A stretch of DNA of 20,919 nt, from contig DATBKE010000069.1 of NCBI GenBank assembly GCA_036556085.1, forward strand, positions 1-20,919. The letters run 5' to 3'. Position numbers and translations under genes: made by a program. Below are positions 10,379-17,290 of the stretch, piece by piece. The notes below the pieces were generated by a model, which was not told the DNA's origin, ran no database searches, and saw only the letters and a program-made list of their open reading frames with translations. Numbering within the stretch: the stretch's first letter is position 1; every line of letters begins with the position of its first letter. The stretch comes from JACCTH01 sp036556085 (lineage in GTDB: Bacteria > Actinomycetota > Acidimicrobiia > Spongiisociales > ZC4RG35).

Positions 10379-11281
10379 CTACACGCTGCCGGAGAAGGTG
10401 TCGCAGGCGTTGGGATCGCCCTGGTCGTAGCCGGTCTGGAACCATCGCTGGCGTTGCTCGGAGGTGCCATGGTTGAAAGACTCAGGGTCGATCCGCCCCT
10501 GCGTGGCCATTTGAATCCGGTCGTCACCCACTGCGGCCGCCGCCTCCAGCGCTTCGCTGATCTCGCCGGGGTCCAAGGCGATGTCCTCCCCGGTCTGGAG
10601 CTGTCCGACAAAGACGGTTGAGGCCCAGACCCCGGCAAAACAGTCAGCCTGGAGCTCCATCCGAATCGAGAGGTCGTTGGCCTGGGACGGATCCTGCTGC
10701 TGGAGCTGGCGCACCTGCTCGTTTATGCCGAGAAGGTTCTGGACATGATGCGCGATCTCGTGGGAGAGGACATAAGCCGGAGCAAGGTCGCCCGTGGCTC
10801 CGAAGCGGTCCGAAAGCTCCTGGAAGAAGTCGAGATCCAGATACATCTGCTGGTCGAGCGGGCAGTAATGCGGACCCATCCGGGCGTCGGCCCCGCCACA
10901 AGCGGAGTCGGTAAATCCGGTGAAGAGGACCAGCTGTGCGTTCTGATATTGACGGCCCGAGGAGGAGAAGATCTCTTGCCACATGGCTTGATTGTCATCG
11001 AGCACCACTGACATGAAGTCGGCCATGTCCGCCTGCGGATCGGTCGCCGGGTCGAGCGGGCTCTCCACCGCCGAGGTTTGGGGGGCTGGAGCGAGGTCGC
11101 CGAGGATGTCACCGAGCCCACCTCCATCACCACCGGTGAGAAGGGCAACGATGATGGCAATGATGATCGCCAGTCCCCCACCACCGGCGCCGATAGCGAC
11201 TCCGGGGCGCCGTCTGCCACCGCTCCCCCGTACATCGATGATGTCGCCCGAGCGTTCCGTTGGCTTGCGGTATCGAACCAT
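10379..11281 (-). CDS. Membrane-anchored putative neutral zinc metallopeptidase (YpfJ-like)
   Basis: A 300-residue protein of the putative neutral zinc metallopeptidase family (PF04228, YpfJ-like). The order is typical: a short basic N-terminus with 'RYRKPTERSGDIIDVRG', a Gly-rich stretch, one hydrophobic segment ('LAIIIAIIVALLTGG', about residues 35-50), then an extracytoplasmic part. H174-E175-x-x-H178 in 'SHEIAHHVQNLL' is the zinc-binding helix, and 'CPLDQQMYLDLDFF' and 'ADCFAGVWA' are further family marks; a glutamate in 'RMELQADCFAG' probably supplies the third zinc ligand. The substrate of the family is unknown. The gene starts 42 bases from the divergent MFS gene, and a TACTAT box right before the ATG suggests a leaderless transcript. 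It is the first gene of a leftward set that continues with the transglycosylase and glgX. Confidence 0.92.
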   Translation of the reverse strand: MVRYRKPTERSGDIIDVRGSGGRRRPGVAIGAGGGGLAIIIAIIVALLTGGDGGGLGDILGDLAPAPQTSAVESPLDPATDPQADMADFMSVVLDDNQAMWQEIFSSSGRQYQNAQLVLFTGFTDSACGGADARMGPHYCPLDQQMYLDLDFFQELSDRFGATGDLAPAYVLSHEIAHHVQNLLGINEQVRQLQQQDPSQANDLSIRMELQADCFAGVWASTVFVGQLQTGEDIALDPGEISEALEAAAAVGDDRIQMATQGRIDPESFNHGTSEQRQRWFQTGYDQGDPNACDTFSGSV

Positions 11282-11289
11282 GTCTGGCG

Positions 11290-11295
11290 ATAGTA
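11290..11295 (-). promoter_or_regulatory. Candidate -10 box for the metallopeptidase gene
   Basis: On the minus strand TACTAT lies 8 bases before the ATG at 11281, the spacing expected when transcription starts at or beside the start codon (leaderless mRNA, common in actinobacteria). A weak -35-like CCGACA lies at 11316-11311 with a short 15-base spacer. There is no ribosome binding site in this gap, which supports the leaderless reading. Confidence 0.35.
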
Positions 11296-11323
11296 AGGGA
11301 AAGCCGGATTTGTCGGTTCGTAC

Positions 11324-12583
11324 ATGCCGAAATTCGAGCCAGGGCCCAAGTTGAACCGCCGACCGCTCTCCGCCCTCTTCGTCGCCGATGCAATCTCCTT
11401 GACGGGTAACGCCGTCGCCCAGTTGGCGATCCCTTGGTACGTTCTCATTACGACCGGCAGTCCCGTTCTCACCGGTCTGGCAGTCTTCTTCAACTTCCTT
11501 CCCGCTGTCCTGGCCGGGTTATTCGGCGGGGTGATCGTGGACCGCCTCGGGTTTCGTCGCACGAGCGTCATCGCCGACATCGCCAGCGCAGCCGCAGTCG
11601 CCGCCATACCACTTCTGGATTCCACCGTGGGAATCGAGCTATGGCAGTTGATGGCCCTGGTATTCCTCGGAGCGCTGCTCGATGCGCCGGGGGCAACCGC
11701 CCGCGCTGCGATCCTTCCGGATCTGGCAACGGCCGCCTCGGTCCCAATGGAAAGGGCCAGCGGGATCCGCGGCAGTGTCCAGAAGGGGTCTCAGCTCATC
11801 GGCGGACCGCTCGGCGGTCTGCTGGTTGCCGCTCTCGGCGCGCCGACCGCACTGTGGGTCAACGCCGTTAGCTTCCTCTTCTCGGCTGCCCTGGTGGCCT
11901 GGGCGGTCCCACCCACGCCCAGTCGTCGACAAGAAGCAACGAGCTTCCGGAGCGACCTGGTCGAAGGCTGGCGGTTCGTTCGCCAGCACCGATTGATCTT
12001 GGCGATCGTTCTCACCGTCCTCATCACCAACTTTCTTGACGCCCCCTTTTCGGTGGCGATGCCGGTCCTGGCCAACGAGGCTTACGGAGGAGCTGCCGAA
12101 CTCGGCTTGATGTACGGCACCTACGGAGGGATGGCGCTTCTCGGCTCGCTGCTCTTCAGCGCTTACGGCCACCGCCTTCCCCGGCGCCCGATCCTGCTCG
12201 GCGGATATCTGGCGGTTCCTGCCTTGTACCTGGTGCTGGCCTCGCTGCCGCCGCTTCCGGCTGCGCTGATCACCTTGGCCCTGGTGGGATTTGCCACAGG
12301 CGGGCTCAATCCTGTCATCTATACGGTGGCCTATGAGAAAGTGCCGCCCGCCTTGCGGGGTCGCGTTTTCGGGACCATGCGGGCGGGCGCATGGGCTGCG
12401 ATCCCGGCTGGCGTCTTGTTGGGTGGGGTGGTGGTGCAGGCCCTGGGAGTCGTCACCACGTTCCTCATCATCGGGCTGTGCTATCTCGCCGTCGTCCTAT
12501 ACGGGTTCTTCAACCCGGCGTTTCGGCAGTTGGAAAAACCATCGGAGCCCGTGGAACAACCGGGTATCCCCGATCCGTTTTAG
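11324..12583 (+). CDS. MFS transporter (EntS/MFS_3-like exporter)
   Basis: A 419-residue integral membrane protein with roughly 10-12 hydrophobic segments. It resembles the MFS_3 branch of the major facilitator superfamily, drug or siderophore exporters of the EntS type. The loop after helix 2 carries motif A as 'GGVIVDRLGFRRTSVIAD' (about residues 66-83), and 'DAPGATARAAILPDL' (about 119-133) is typical of this branch. A second motif-A-like loop occurs at 'AYGHRLPRRPILLGG'. The substrate cannot be read from sequence. The ATG at 11324 is the earliest sensible start, with helix 1 beginning about 15 residues later; no ribosome site is at proper distance. The msrA ribosome site begins 13 bases after its stop, so the two are probably co-transcribed, although their functions have no obvious link. 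Confidence 0.9.
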   Translation: MPKFEPGPKLNRRPLSALFVADAISLTGNAVAQLAIPWYVLITTGSPVLTGLAVFFNFLPAVLAGLFGGVIVDRLGFRRTSVIADIASAAAVAAIPLLDSTVGIELWQLMALVFLGALLDAPGATARAAILPDLATAASVPMERASGIRGSVQKGSQLIGGPLGGLLVAALGAPTALWVNAVSFLFSAALVAWAVPPTPSRRQEATSFRSDLVEGWRFVRQHRLILAIVLTVLITNFLDAPFSVAMPVLANEAYGGAAELGLMYGTYGGMALLGSLLFSAYGHRLPRRPILLGGYLAVPALYLVLASLPPLPAALITLALVGFATGGLNPVIYTVAYEKVPPALRGRVFGTMRAGAWAAIPAGVLLGGVVVQALGVVTTFLIIGLCYLAVVLYGFFNPAFRQLEKPSEPVEQPGIPDPF

Positions 12584-12596
12584 TCTCGTAACAGAA

Positions 12597-12602
12597 GAGG
12601 AG
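12597..12602 (+). promoter_or_regulatory. Ribosome binding site that decides the msrA start
   Basis: GAGGAG sits 7 bases before ATG 12610, an ideal distance. The in-frame TTG at 12604 would be only 1 base away and is therefore rejected as the start. Confidence 0.8.
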
Positions 12603-12609
12603 CTTGCAA

Positions 12610-13233
12610 ATGTTCGGACGAAACAAATCATCGGAGGGTGCTCTGGTGGGCCGGGAGGAGGCGATGCCGGTGCCGGCGCGCCACTTCGTCAACGGCAACC
12701 CACTAGTGGGCCCGTTTCCTGCCCATTTCGAAACGGCGATCTTTGGCATGGGTTGTTTCTGGGGAGCGGAGCGGCGCTTCTGGCAGACGCCGGGCGTCTA
12801 CACCACGGCCGCCGGCTATGCCGGAGGTATCACCCCGAACCCAACCTACGAAGAGACCTGTAGCGGCCGGACCGGCCATGCCGAAGTGGTGTTGGTGGTC
12901 TTTGACCCCGCAGAGGTGACCTATCACGAACTCCTGCAACGTTTTTGGGAAGGACACGACCCAACGCAGGGAATGCGCCAGGGAAACGACGTCGGGACCC
13001 AGTACCGGTCGGCGATCTACACCACCACCCCCGAACAGCAGGAGCAGGCCGAGAAGAGCCGCGACGCCTATCAGGAAGATCTCGAACAGGCAGGCCACCG
13101 GGGCCGAATCACCACCGAGATCAAACCGGCCGGTCCCTTCTATTACGCCGAGGATTACCACCAGCAATATCTCGGCAAGAACCCCGGTGGCTACTGCGGT
13201 CTGGGGGGAACCGGCGTCTCGTGTTCCGCCTGA
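12610..13233 (+). CDS. msrA: Peptide-methionine (S)-S-oxide reductase
   Basis: MsrA reduces the S-epimer of methionine sulfoxide in proteins and free methionine, using thioredoxin to recycle its disulfide. The 207-residue protein closely follows the long E. coli-type MsrA. The catalytic cysteine is C49 in 'GMGCFWGAERRFW'. 'TAAGYAGGITPNPTYEETCS', 'HDPTQGMRQGNDVGTQYRSA' and 'PFYYAEDYHQQYL' are core family motifs. The two resolving cysteines are present at the C-terminus, C196 ('GGYCGLGG') and C205 ('GVSCSA'). There is no signal peptide, so it acts in the cytoplasm. The start is fixed by a good ribosome site. It ends just before a strong hairpin shared with the convergent peptidase gene. Confidence 0.97.
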   Translation: MFGRNKSSEGALVGREEAMPVPARHFVNGNPLVGPFPAHFETAIFGMGCFWGAERRFWQTPGVYTTAAGYAGGITPNPTYEETCSGRTGHAEVVLVVFDPAEVTYHELLQRFWEGHDPTQGMRQGNDVGTQYRSAIYTTTPEQQEQAEKSRDAYQEDLEQAGHRGRITTEIKPAGPFYYAEDYHQQYLGKNPGGYCGLGGTGVSCSA

Positions 13234-13246
13234 TTTTGCAACCAAA

Positions 13247-13279
13247 GGTGGTTAGGGCTGTTGGACGGCCCTAACCACC
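13247..13279. terminator. Bidirectional terminator-like hairpin between msrA and S41 peptidase
   Basis: A perfect 12-base stem, GGTGGTTAGGGC (13247-13258) and GCCCTAACCACC (13268-13279), with a 9-base loop, occupies the 63-base gap between two convergent stops. On the minus strand it is followed by TTTGGTTGC, a modest T-rich tail; on the plus strand by an AAAG run. Placement between convergent genes and a perfect stem make a shared terminator the best reading. Confidence 0.75.
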
Positions 13280-13296
13280 CAAAGCGGACCGCTCGC

Positions 13297-14718
13297 TTAC
13301 CAGCCGCTGAGGTCGGAGACCGCCAGCACTAGCTGATCGACGGTGAGCTCGTCATCGAGATCGGCGGCGATATCGGGAGTGACACCGTTCTCGCCGAAGT
13401 CGGTTCCCGCCGCGGTCACCCAGCGGGCGACGGTGAGCTTGAGTGCCCCGCCGTTGGAGAGCCCATAACGCTGCTGAACGGTGTTCTTCCCAAAGGTGTT
13501 GTCGCCTATCACCACCGCCCGGTTGCGCTCCTGCAAGGCGGCGGAGAGGACTTCGGAGGCGCTGGCACTCCCCCGATTGACGAGAATCGCTACCGGAAGC
13601 GACCCGTCGGCGAGGAGACCGCCCTCGTCGGCGTCGTAGACGTCCTCATCCTCGGGCCCAATCGTGCGCACCACAACTCCGTCAGAGAAAAACTCGCTGG
13701 CAATCTGGACGGTGGCGAAGAGCGCACCTCCTGGGTTGTCGCGCAAGTCGAGAACGAGTTGGTCGATCCCGGCAGTGACGAGACGATCGAGCGCATCATG
13801 AAACTGTGAGTCGGAGCTATCTGTGAACACGTTCAGCTTTAGATAGCCAACGTCTCCCACCACCTCGCTCTCGACCACCGGCACCGAAATCGAAGCCCGG
13901 ACGATATCGAGCTCGATCTTCCTCCGATCACGCTCGACAGTCAGGCTCACGCTGGTTCCGGCTTGTCCGCGCACGGCTGCGGTCACCTCGTCGACGGTCC
14001 AACCGTCGATCGACTCGCCGTTGACCGCCACGAAAACGTCGCCGGATGCCAGGCCCTGAGCCTCGGCCGGACTCCCGTCGAAAACGGAGATGACCACCAG
14101 ACGACAGTTCTCCGAGACCACGCTGCAGGGAGTGGACTGGGGATCATCGGCAGTGAGGTCCTCGGAGGCCACCAGAGCGCCGATACCTTCCACGGAGCCG
14201 GCTTGATCCTCCTGCAGCATCCGTAACGCCGCTGGGTCGAGGTAGGCGCTGTTGGGGTCCAAGGCGTTCATCAGACCCCAAACGGCGGCTTCCTCCGCCA
14301 CCGCGTACGGCACTCCTTCTGCAAACCACTCCTGGCAGACGGCGACAAAATCGGCGCCGGGAATAACGCACTCACCGGTGGCGCTACCTGGTTCTTCATC
14401 AAGGGCGTCAACCTCATTGGCGGCGGCGGCGGCCAGCGTCGAGTCGTCGACGGGGTCGACGTACTTCTCGCCGATCAATCGGTAAGCCTCACAGAGAAGG
14501 GATTGCTCCTCGGGGGTACAGGTTCGGAAGTCGACGGCAAGGGTGGTAGTAGGGCTGGACGCGACCGTCGTGGGCGGCTCCTCGGGGGTGGCGGTGGTTG
14601 ACGCCACTGACGTCGTCGTAATGGGCTCCGAGGTCGGTCTGGCGCTGACCGGAGCAGAGGGAACCGCGCACCCTATGACGAGGACCAGAAGAACGGCCCG
14701 GAGCCGGCTCACATTCAT
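13297..14718 (-). CDS. S41 family C-terminal processing peptidase, lipoprotein (paralog 1)
   Basis: A 473-residue CtpA-like serine protease, predicted to be lipid-anchored outside the membrane: a signal peptide with lipobox V-I-G-C at C17, then a Thr-rich linker (about 28-60). The PDZ domain (about 178-275) contains 'AQGLASGDVFVAVNGESI'. The S41 core shows 'YLKLNVFTDSSDSQFHDAL', 'LVLDLRDNPGGALFA', nucleophile S386 in 'RGSASASEVLSAALQER' and general base K411 in 'DNTFGKNTVQQRYGL'. The 25-residue Ser-Lys spacing equals that of E. coli Prc. The ATG at 14718 is preferred over one at 14763, because only it puts the signal peptide at the N-terminus and the earlier one lies in a palindromic repeat. 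Six further cysteines (67, 76, 117, 128, 198, 205) pair with those of its neighbour. It likely trims exposed C-termini of exported proteins. Confidence 0.92.
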   Translation of the reverse strand: MNVSRLRAVLLVLVIGCAVPSAPVSARPTSEPITTTSVASTTATPEEPPTTVASSPTTTLAVDFRTCTPEEQSLLCEAYRLIGEKYVDPVDDSTLAAAAANEVDALDEEPGSATGECVIPGADFVAVCQEWFAEGVPYAVAEEAAVWGLMNALDPNSAYLDPAALRMLQEDQAGSVEGIGALVASEDLTADDPQSTPCSVVSENCRLVVISVFDGSPAEAQGLASGDVFVAVNGESIDGWTVDEVTAAVRGQAGTSVSLTVERDRRKIELDIVRASISVPVVESEVVGDVGYLKLNVFTDSSDSQFHDALDRLVTAGIDQLVLDLRDNPGGALFATVQIASEFFSDGVVVRTIGPEDEDVYDADEGGLLADGSLPVAILVNRGSASASEVLSAALQERNRAVVIGDNTFGKNTVQQRYGLSNGGALKLTVARWVTAAGTDFGENGVTPDIAADLDDELTVDQLVLAVSDLSGW

Positions 14719-14766
14719 TTCTTGCGTATTTTTGGACGCATTTATGCGGCCAAATCTACGCAAGAA
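14719..14766. repeat. Palindromic repeat, copy 2, directly before the S41 paralog 1 start
   Basis: TTCTTGCGTA (14719-14728) and TACGCAAGAA (14757-14766) form a perfect 10-base inverted repeat around exactly 28 bases, as in the copy at 3985-4032. Here the interior also folds: TTTGG/CCAAA (14731-14735 with 14750-14754) and CGCA/TGCG (14737-14740 with 14745-14748) around a TTTA loop. The whole 48 bases therefore form one long imperfect hairpin. It fills the gap between the two peptidase genes and ends at the base before the proposed start codon. Confidence 0.85.
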
Positions 14767-14772
14767 CGGCCT

Positions 14773-16125
14773 CTACCCAAGAGCAGAGAGCACGGCGCTG
14801 ACCACGCTGGCCACGTCGGCTGTGGGATCGACAGAGAGGACGACATCGGGGACGACACCGGTACCGGCCACCGAGGCGCCATCCGCCGTCGTCCAGGTGG
14901 CGATGGTCAGCCGGAGGAGGCCACCGTTTCTCAATTCGAAGGACGACTGCACCAGGTTCTTGCCGAAAGTCGGTGTCCCGACGACCACCGCCCGGTCCCG
15001 TTCCTGAAGCGACGCCGCCAGGATCTCCGCCGCCGAGGCACTGTTCTCGTTTACCAACAGGATCAGAGGAACCCGGGTGGCGATGCCCCCTTCTACAGCC
15101 GGGTAGTCGAAGTTCCCAGCCCGCTCCTGGGTCCGGTAGAGGACGCCGCTGGGCACGAACTCAGAGCCCACGATCGAGGCTGAGAACAGGAATCCTCCAG
15201 GGTTGTCACGCAGGTCCATGATCAACCGATCGACCCCAGCATCGTTGAACGCCGTCAACCACACATGGAGCTCAAGATGGGTTGCGAACCCAAACTCGGG
15301 CAAACGCAGATAAGCGGTTGATCCGACGATCTCGCCGCTCATTGGAATCGCGTCGGCAGCGGTGCGAGTCAAGGTGACTTCAGAAGAGCCGATGGTCAGA
15401 ACCGCGGTGGTGCCGGCCTCACCAGCCAGCAAGCCGGCTGCCTCCACCGTCCCCAGTCCTTCGACCGGTTCGCCATCGATAGCGGTGATGACGACGCCGG
15501 CCCGGATGCCGGCCGCCTCGGCTGCCGAGTCGGGAAGCACGGTCACCACCTGAAGGGGACACGAAGGGGCGACCCGAATACACGGCGACCCAGCCGCGCT
15601 CAAAGCGGCGATCACCATGCCGACTCCGGGAACTATCCCGTCCTCGCCGAGCGAGCCCGAGAGCTCGGGTGGGACGTAGACGTTGTAAGGGTCGACCATC
15701 GCCGACAGCACACCATCAACCGCCCCTTCGACGATGTCGGAGACAGGGGCGGCGGAGTCGAGCATCTCGGCCCTTACCCCTTCGCACAGCGGAGCAAATT
15801 CCTCCGATGGCACGGCGCAGACGAGACCGCGGGGAAGCTCCTCGGTATCTGGTGATTCGAACGTCGCCACGGCGTCGAGGGCGGCGGCGGCCATGGTCGG
15901 TCGGTCGGGAGGACTGAAGTGATTCGTCTCGATCAGCTCGACCACCTCGCAGAGCAGGGAGAAGGTCACCGGCGGCGTTCCGCAGCCCTGGATGGTGACT
16001 TCGAGGTCGCTCGGTGAAGTTGTGGAGGTTGCGGATGCAACTGGCAAGACCGCGCTCGTAGACACCGGGGCGGGGCCACCACAGGCAAAAATCAAGAACA
16101 CCACCAAGAGCAGCGCCGCCTTCAT
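14773..16125 (-). CDS. S41 family C-terminal processing peptidase, lipoprotein (paralog 2)
   Basis: A 450-residue paralog of the gene downstream of it. The signal peptide 'MKAALLLVVFLIFACGG' puts a likely lipidated cysteine at C15; F at -2 makes the lipobox slightly unusual. A short Ser/Thr linker is followed by a PDZ domain (about 168-260, 'AAEAAGIRAGVVITAIDGEP') and the S41 core: 'LIMDLRDNPGGFLFSASI', nucleophile S364 in 'ENSASAAEILAASLQER' and base K389 in 'GTPTFGKNLVQ'. Six cysteines (48, 59, 103, 114, 182, 189) sit at positions equivalent to those of paralog 1. The ATG at 16125 is preferred over 16170 because the signal peptide begins there; GGCGAGAATGAG upstream is a weak ribosome site. 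It is first in the leftward pair and divergent from the amidohydrolase gene, 45 bases away. Confidence 0.92.
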   Translation of the reverse strand: MKAALLLVVFLIFACGGPAPVSTSAVLPVASATSTTSPSDLEVTIQGCGTPPVTFSLLCEVVELIETNHFSPPDRPTMAAAALDAVATFESPDTEELPRGLVCAVPSEEFAPLCEGVRAEMLDSAAPVSDIVEGAVDGVLSAMVDPYNVYVPPELSGSLGEDGIVPGVGMVIAALSAAGSPCIRVAPSCPLQVVTVLPDSAAEAAGIRAGVVITAIDGEPVEGLGTVEAAGLLAGEAGTTAVLTIGSSEVTLTRTAADAIPMSGEIVGSTAYLRLPEFGFATHLELHVWLTAFNDAGVDRLIMDLRDNPGGFLFSASIVGSEFVPSGVLYRTQERAGNFDYPAVEGGIATRVPLILLVNENSASAAEILAASLQERDRAVVVGTPTFGKNLVQSSFELRNGGLLRLTIATWTTADGASVAGTGVVPDVVLSVDPTADVASVVSAVLSALG

Positions 16126-16170
16126 ACGCAACTCATTCTCGCCGTTGCCTTCGCTACCTTCCATCGGCAC

Positions 16171-17262
16171 ATGTCGTTTCTGATTCGGACATGGAACGAT
16201 TCGCTGAAGCAGTTATCGATCGCCGACGGCTCCTGGATCGAACCTGTTTCCGAACCCGAAATTGATCTGAGCCGCTACTGGGCCCTCCCCGGCCTGGCCG
16301 ATTGCCACGCCCACCTGGCAGTCGACTCATTGAAGGATGTATCGGCGGCCGGAGAAATCGAGGGGATCAAGCGACGTGCCTTTGCCCAGTTGCAGAGCGG
16401 GGTCTTCCTGGTGATTGACAAAGGCTGGCGTGATGACGTGGTCCTGCGGTTGACCGACAGCCCTCCTGCCACGAGGCCCGAGCTGCGAGGAGCGGGACGG
16501 ATTATCACGGGACAACACGGCTATTTTCCCGGGTTCGGGGTCGAGGTGTCGGACACCGAGCTCGCTTCTGCGGTCAAAGAGTCCGATCCCACGGGTGGTT
16601 GGGTAAAGCTCATCGGCGACTGGCCGCAGAAGGGTCGCGGACCGGTAATCAACTTCTCCGAAGAAGCCCTGGCCGACGCCTGCCGAATCGCTCACCAGGC
16701 GGATTTGCGCGTGGCCATTCACACGATGGGTCCGAACACTCCGGGAATGGCGGTTCGAGCTGGGTGCGATTCGATCGAGCATGGCCTCTATCTCACGAAG
16801 AACGACCTCGAGCTATTGGGTGCCCGCGGCGGCGCCTGGGTGCCGACCGTGTGCAACACCGAAGACGTGATGTCGGGCTTTGGGTCGGGATCGACGGCGG
16901 CGCGGGTGCTCGGAGCGGGATTGGAGAATGTGCGCCGGCTCCTCCCGCTGGCCGCCAGCATGGGAGTCGCCGTCCTGGCGGGGACCGATCTCGGCCTTCC
17001 CCACGGCCGGGTTTCGCTCGAGGCGATTCGGCTCTGGGAGTACGGACTGGGCGCACGCGAAGCAGTGGCAGCAGCAGGCCCCAACGCTTACGACTACCTC
17101 GGACTTCGGGCCCTGGAAGTCGGTGTCAGCGCCGATCTTCTCCTCTTCGAGACCGACCCCAACGAAAACGTCGGTGTCCTCACCCGGCCAGTGTCTGGTA
17201 TCCGTTTCGGCGAAGTGGTCTTCGACCACAACGGGGTGTTCGCCGAGTGGCAAGCGGTCTAG
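16171..17262 (+). CDS. Metal-dependent amidohydrolase family protein
   Basis: A 363-residue member of the amidohydrolase superfamily, closest in look to imidazolonepropionase- and prolidase-like cytoplasmic hydrolases. Metal-binding motifs are in place: H46-x-H48 in 'LADCHAHLAVDS', probable carboxylated lysine K146 in 'GGWVKLIGDWP', H184 in 'RVAIHTMGPNT', H204 in 'CDSIEHGLYL' and D273 in 'VLAGTDLGLPHG'. Residues near the end ('EVGVSADLLLFETDPNENV') form the small beta-sandwich domain usual at the C-terminus. The substrate is not predictable; cyclic amide or peptide-like compounds are the range of the family. No ribosome site precedes the ATG, and the gap to the divergent peptidase gene is 45 bases, so leaderless expression is possible. 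No signal peptide. Confidence 0.88.
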   Translation: MSFLIRTWNDSLKQLSIADGSWIEPVSEPEIDLSRYWALPGLADCHAHLAVDSLKDVSAAGEIEGIKRRAFAQLQSGVFLVIDKGWRDDVVLRLTDSPPATRPELRGAGRIITGQHGYFPGFGVEVSDTELASAVKESDPTGGWVKLIGDWPQKGRGPVINFSEEALADACRIAHQADLRVAIHTMGPNTPGMAVRAGCDSIEHGLYLTKNDLELLGARGGAWVPTVCNTEDVMSGFGSGSTAARVLGAGLENVRRLLPLAASMGVAVLAGTDLGLPHGRVSLEAIRLWEYGLGAREAVAAAGPNAYDYLGLRALEVGVSADLLLFETDPNENVGVLTRPVSGIRFGEVVFDHNGVFAEWQAV

Positions 17263-17278
17263 GGTTCTCCGACCGATC

Positions 17279-17285
17279 GGGGGAG
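17279..17285 (+). promoter_or_regulatory. Ribosome binding site of the SLH/sugar dehydrogenase gene
   Basis: GGGGGAG lies 2 bases before ATG 17288 and 5 bases before ATG 17291. The second is the better spaced start; the choice changes the protein by one residue. Confidence 0.7.
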
Positions 17286-17290
17286 AAATG

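Noticed and set aside
13247..13279. The msrA/S41 hairpin as a third copy of the palindromic repeat
   Set aside because: Arms and spacer are unrelated to the 48-bp element; position between convergent genes fits a terminator.
14719..14763. Start of S41 paralog 1 at ATG 14763
   Set aside because: The extra 15 residues are encoded by the palindromic repeat and would bury the signal peptide behind a polar stretch.
16125..16131. Half site TACGCAA of the palindrome at the start of S41 paralog 2
   Set aside because: Only 7 bases match, there is no second arm, and the bases encode the start of the gene; chance is sufficient.
16126..16170. Start of S41 paralog 2 at ATG 16170
   Set aside because: It adds 15 polar, acidic residues before a clear lipoprotein signal peptide that begins at ATG 16125.
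16880..17290. N-terminal extension of the SLH/sugar dehydrogenase frame to 16880
   Set aside because: The extension overlaps the amidohydrolase gene, is low-complexity, and lies before a good ribosome site and a signal peptide.
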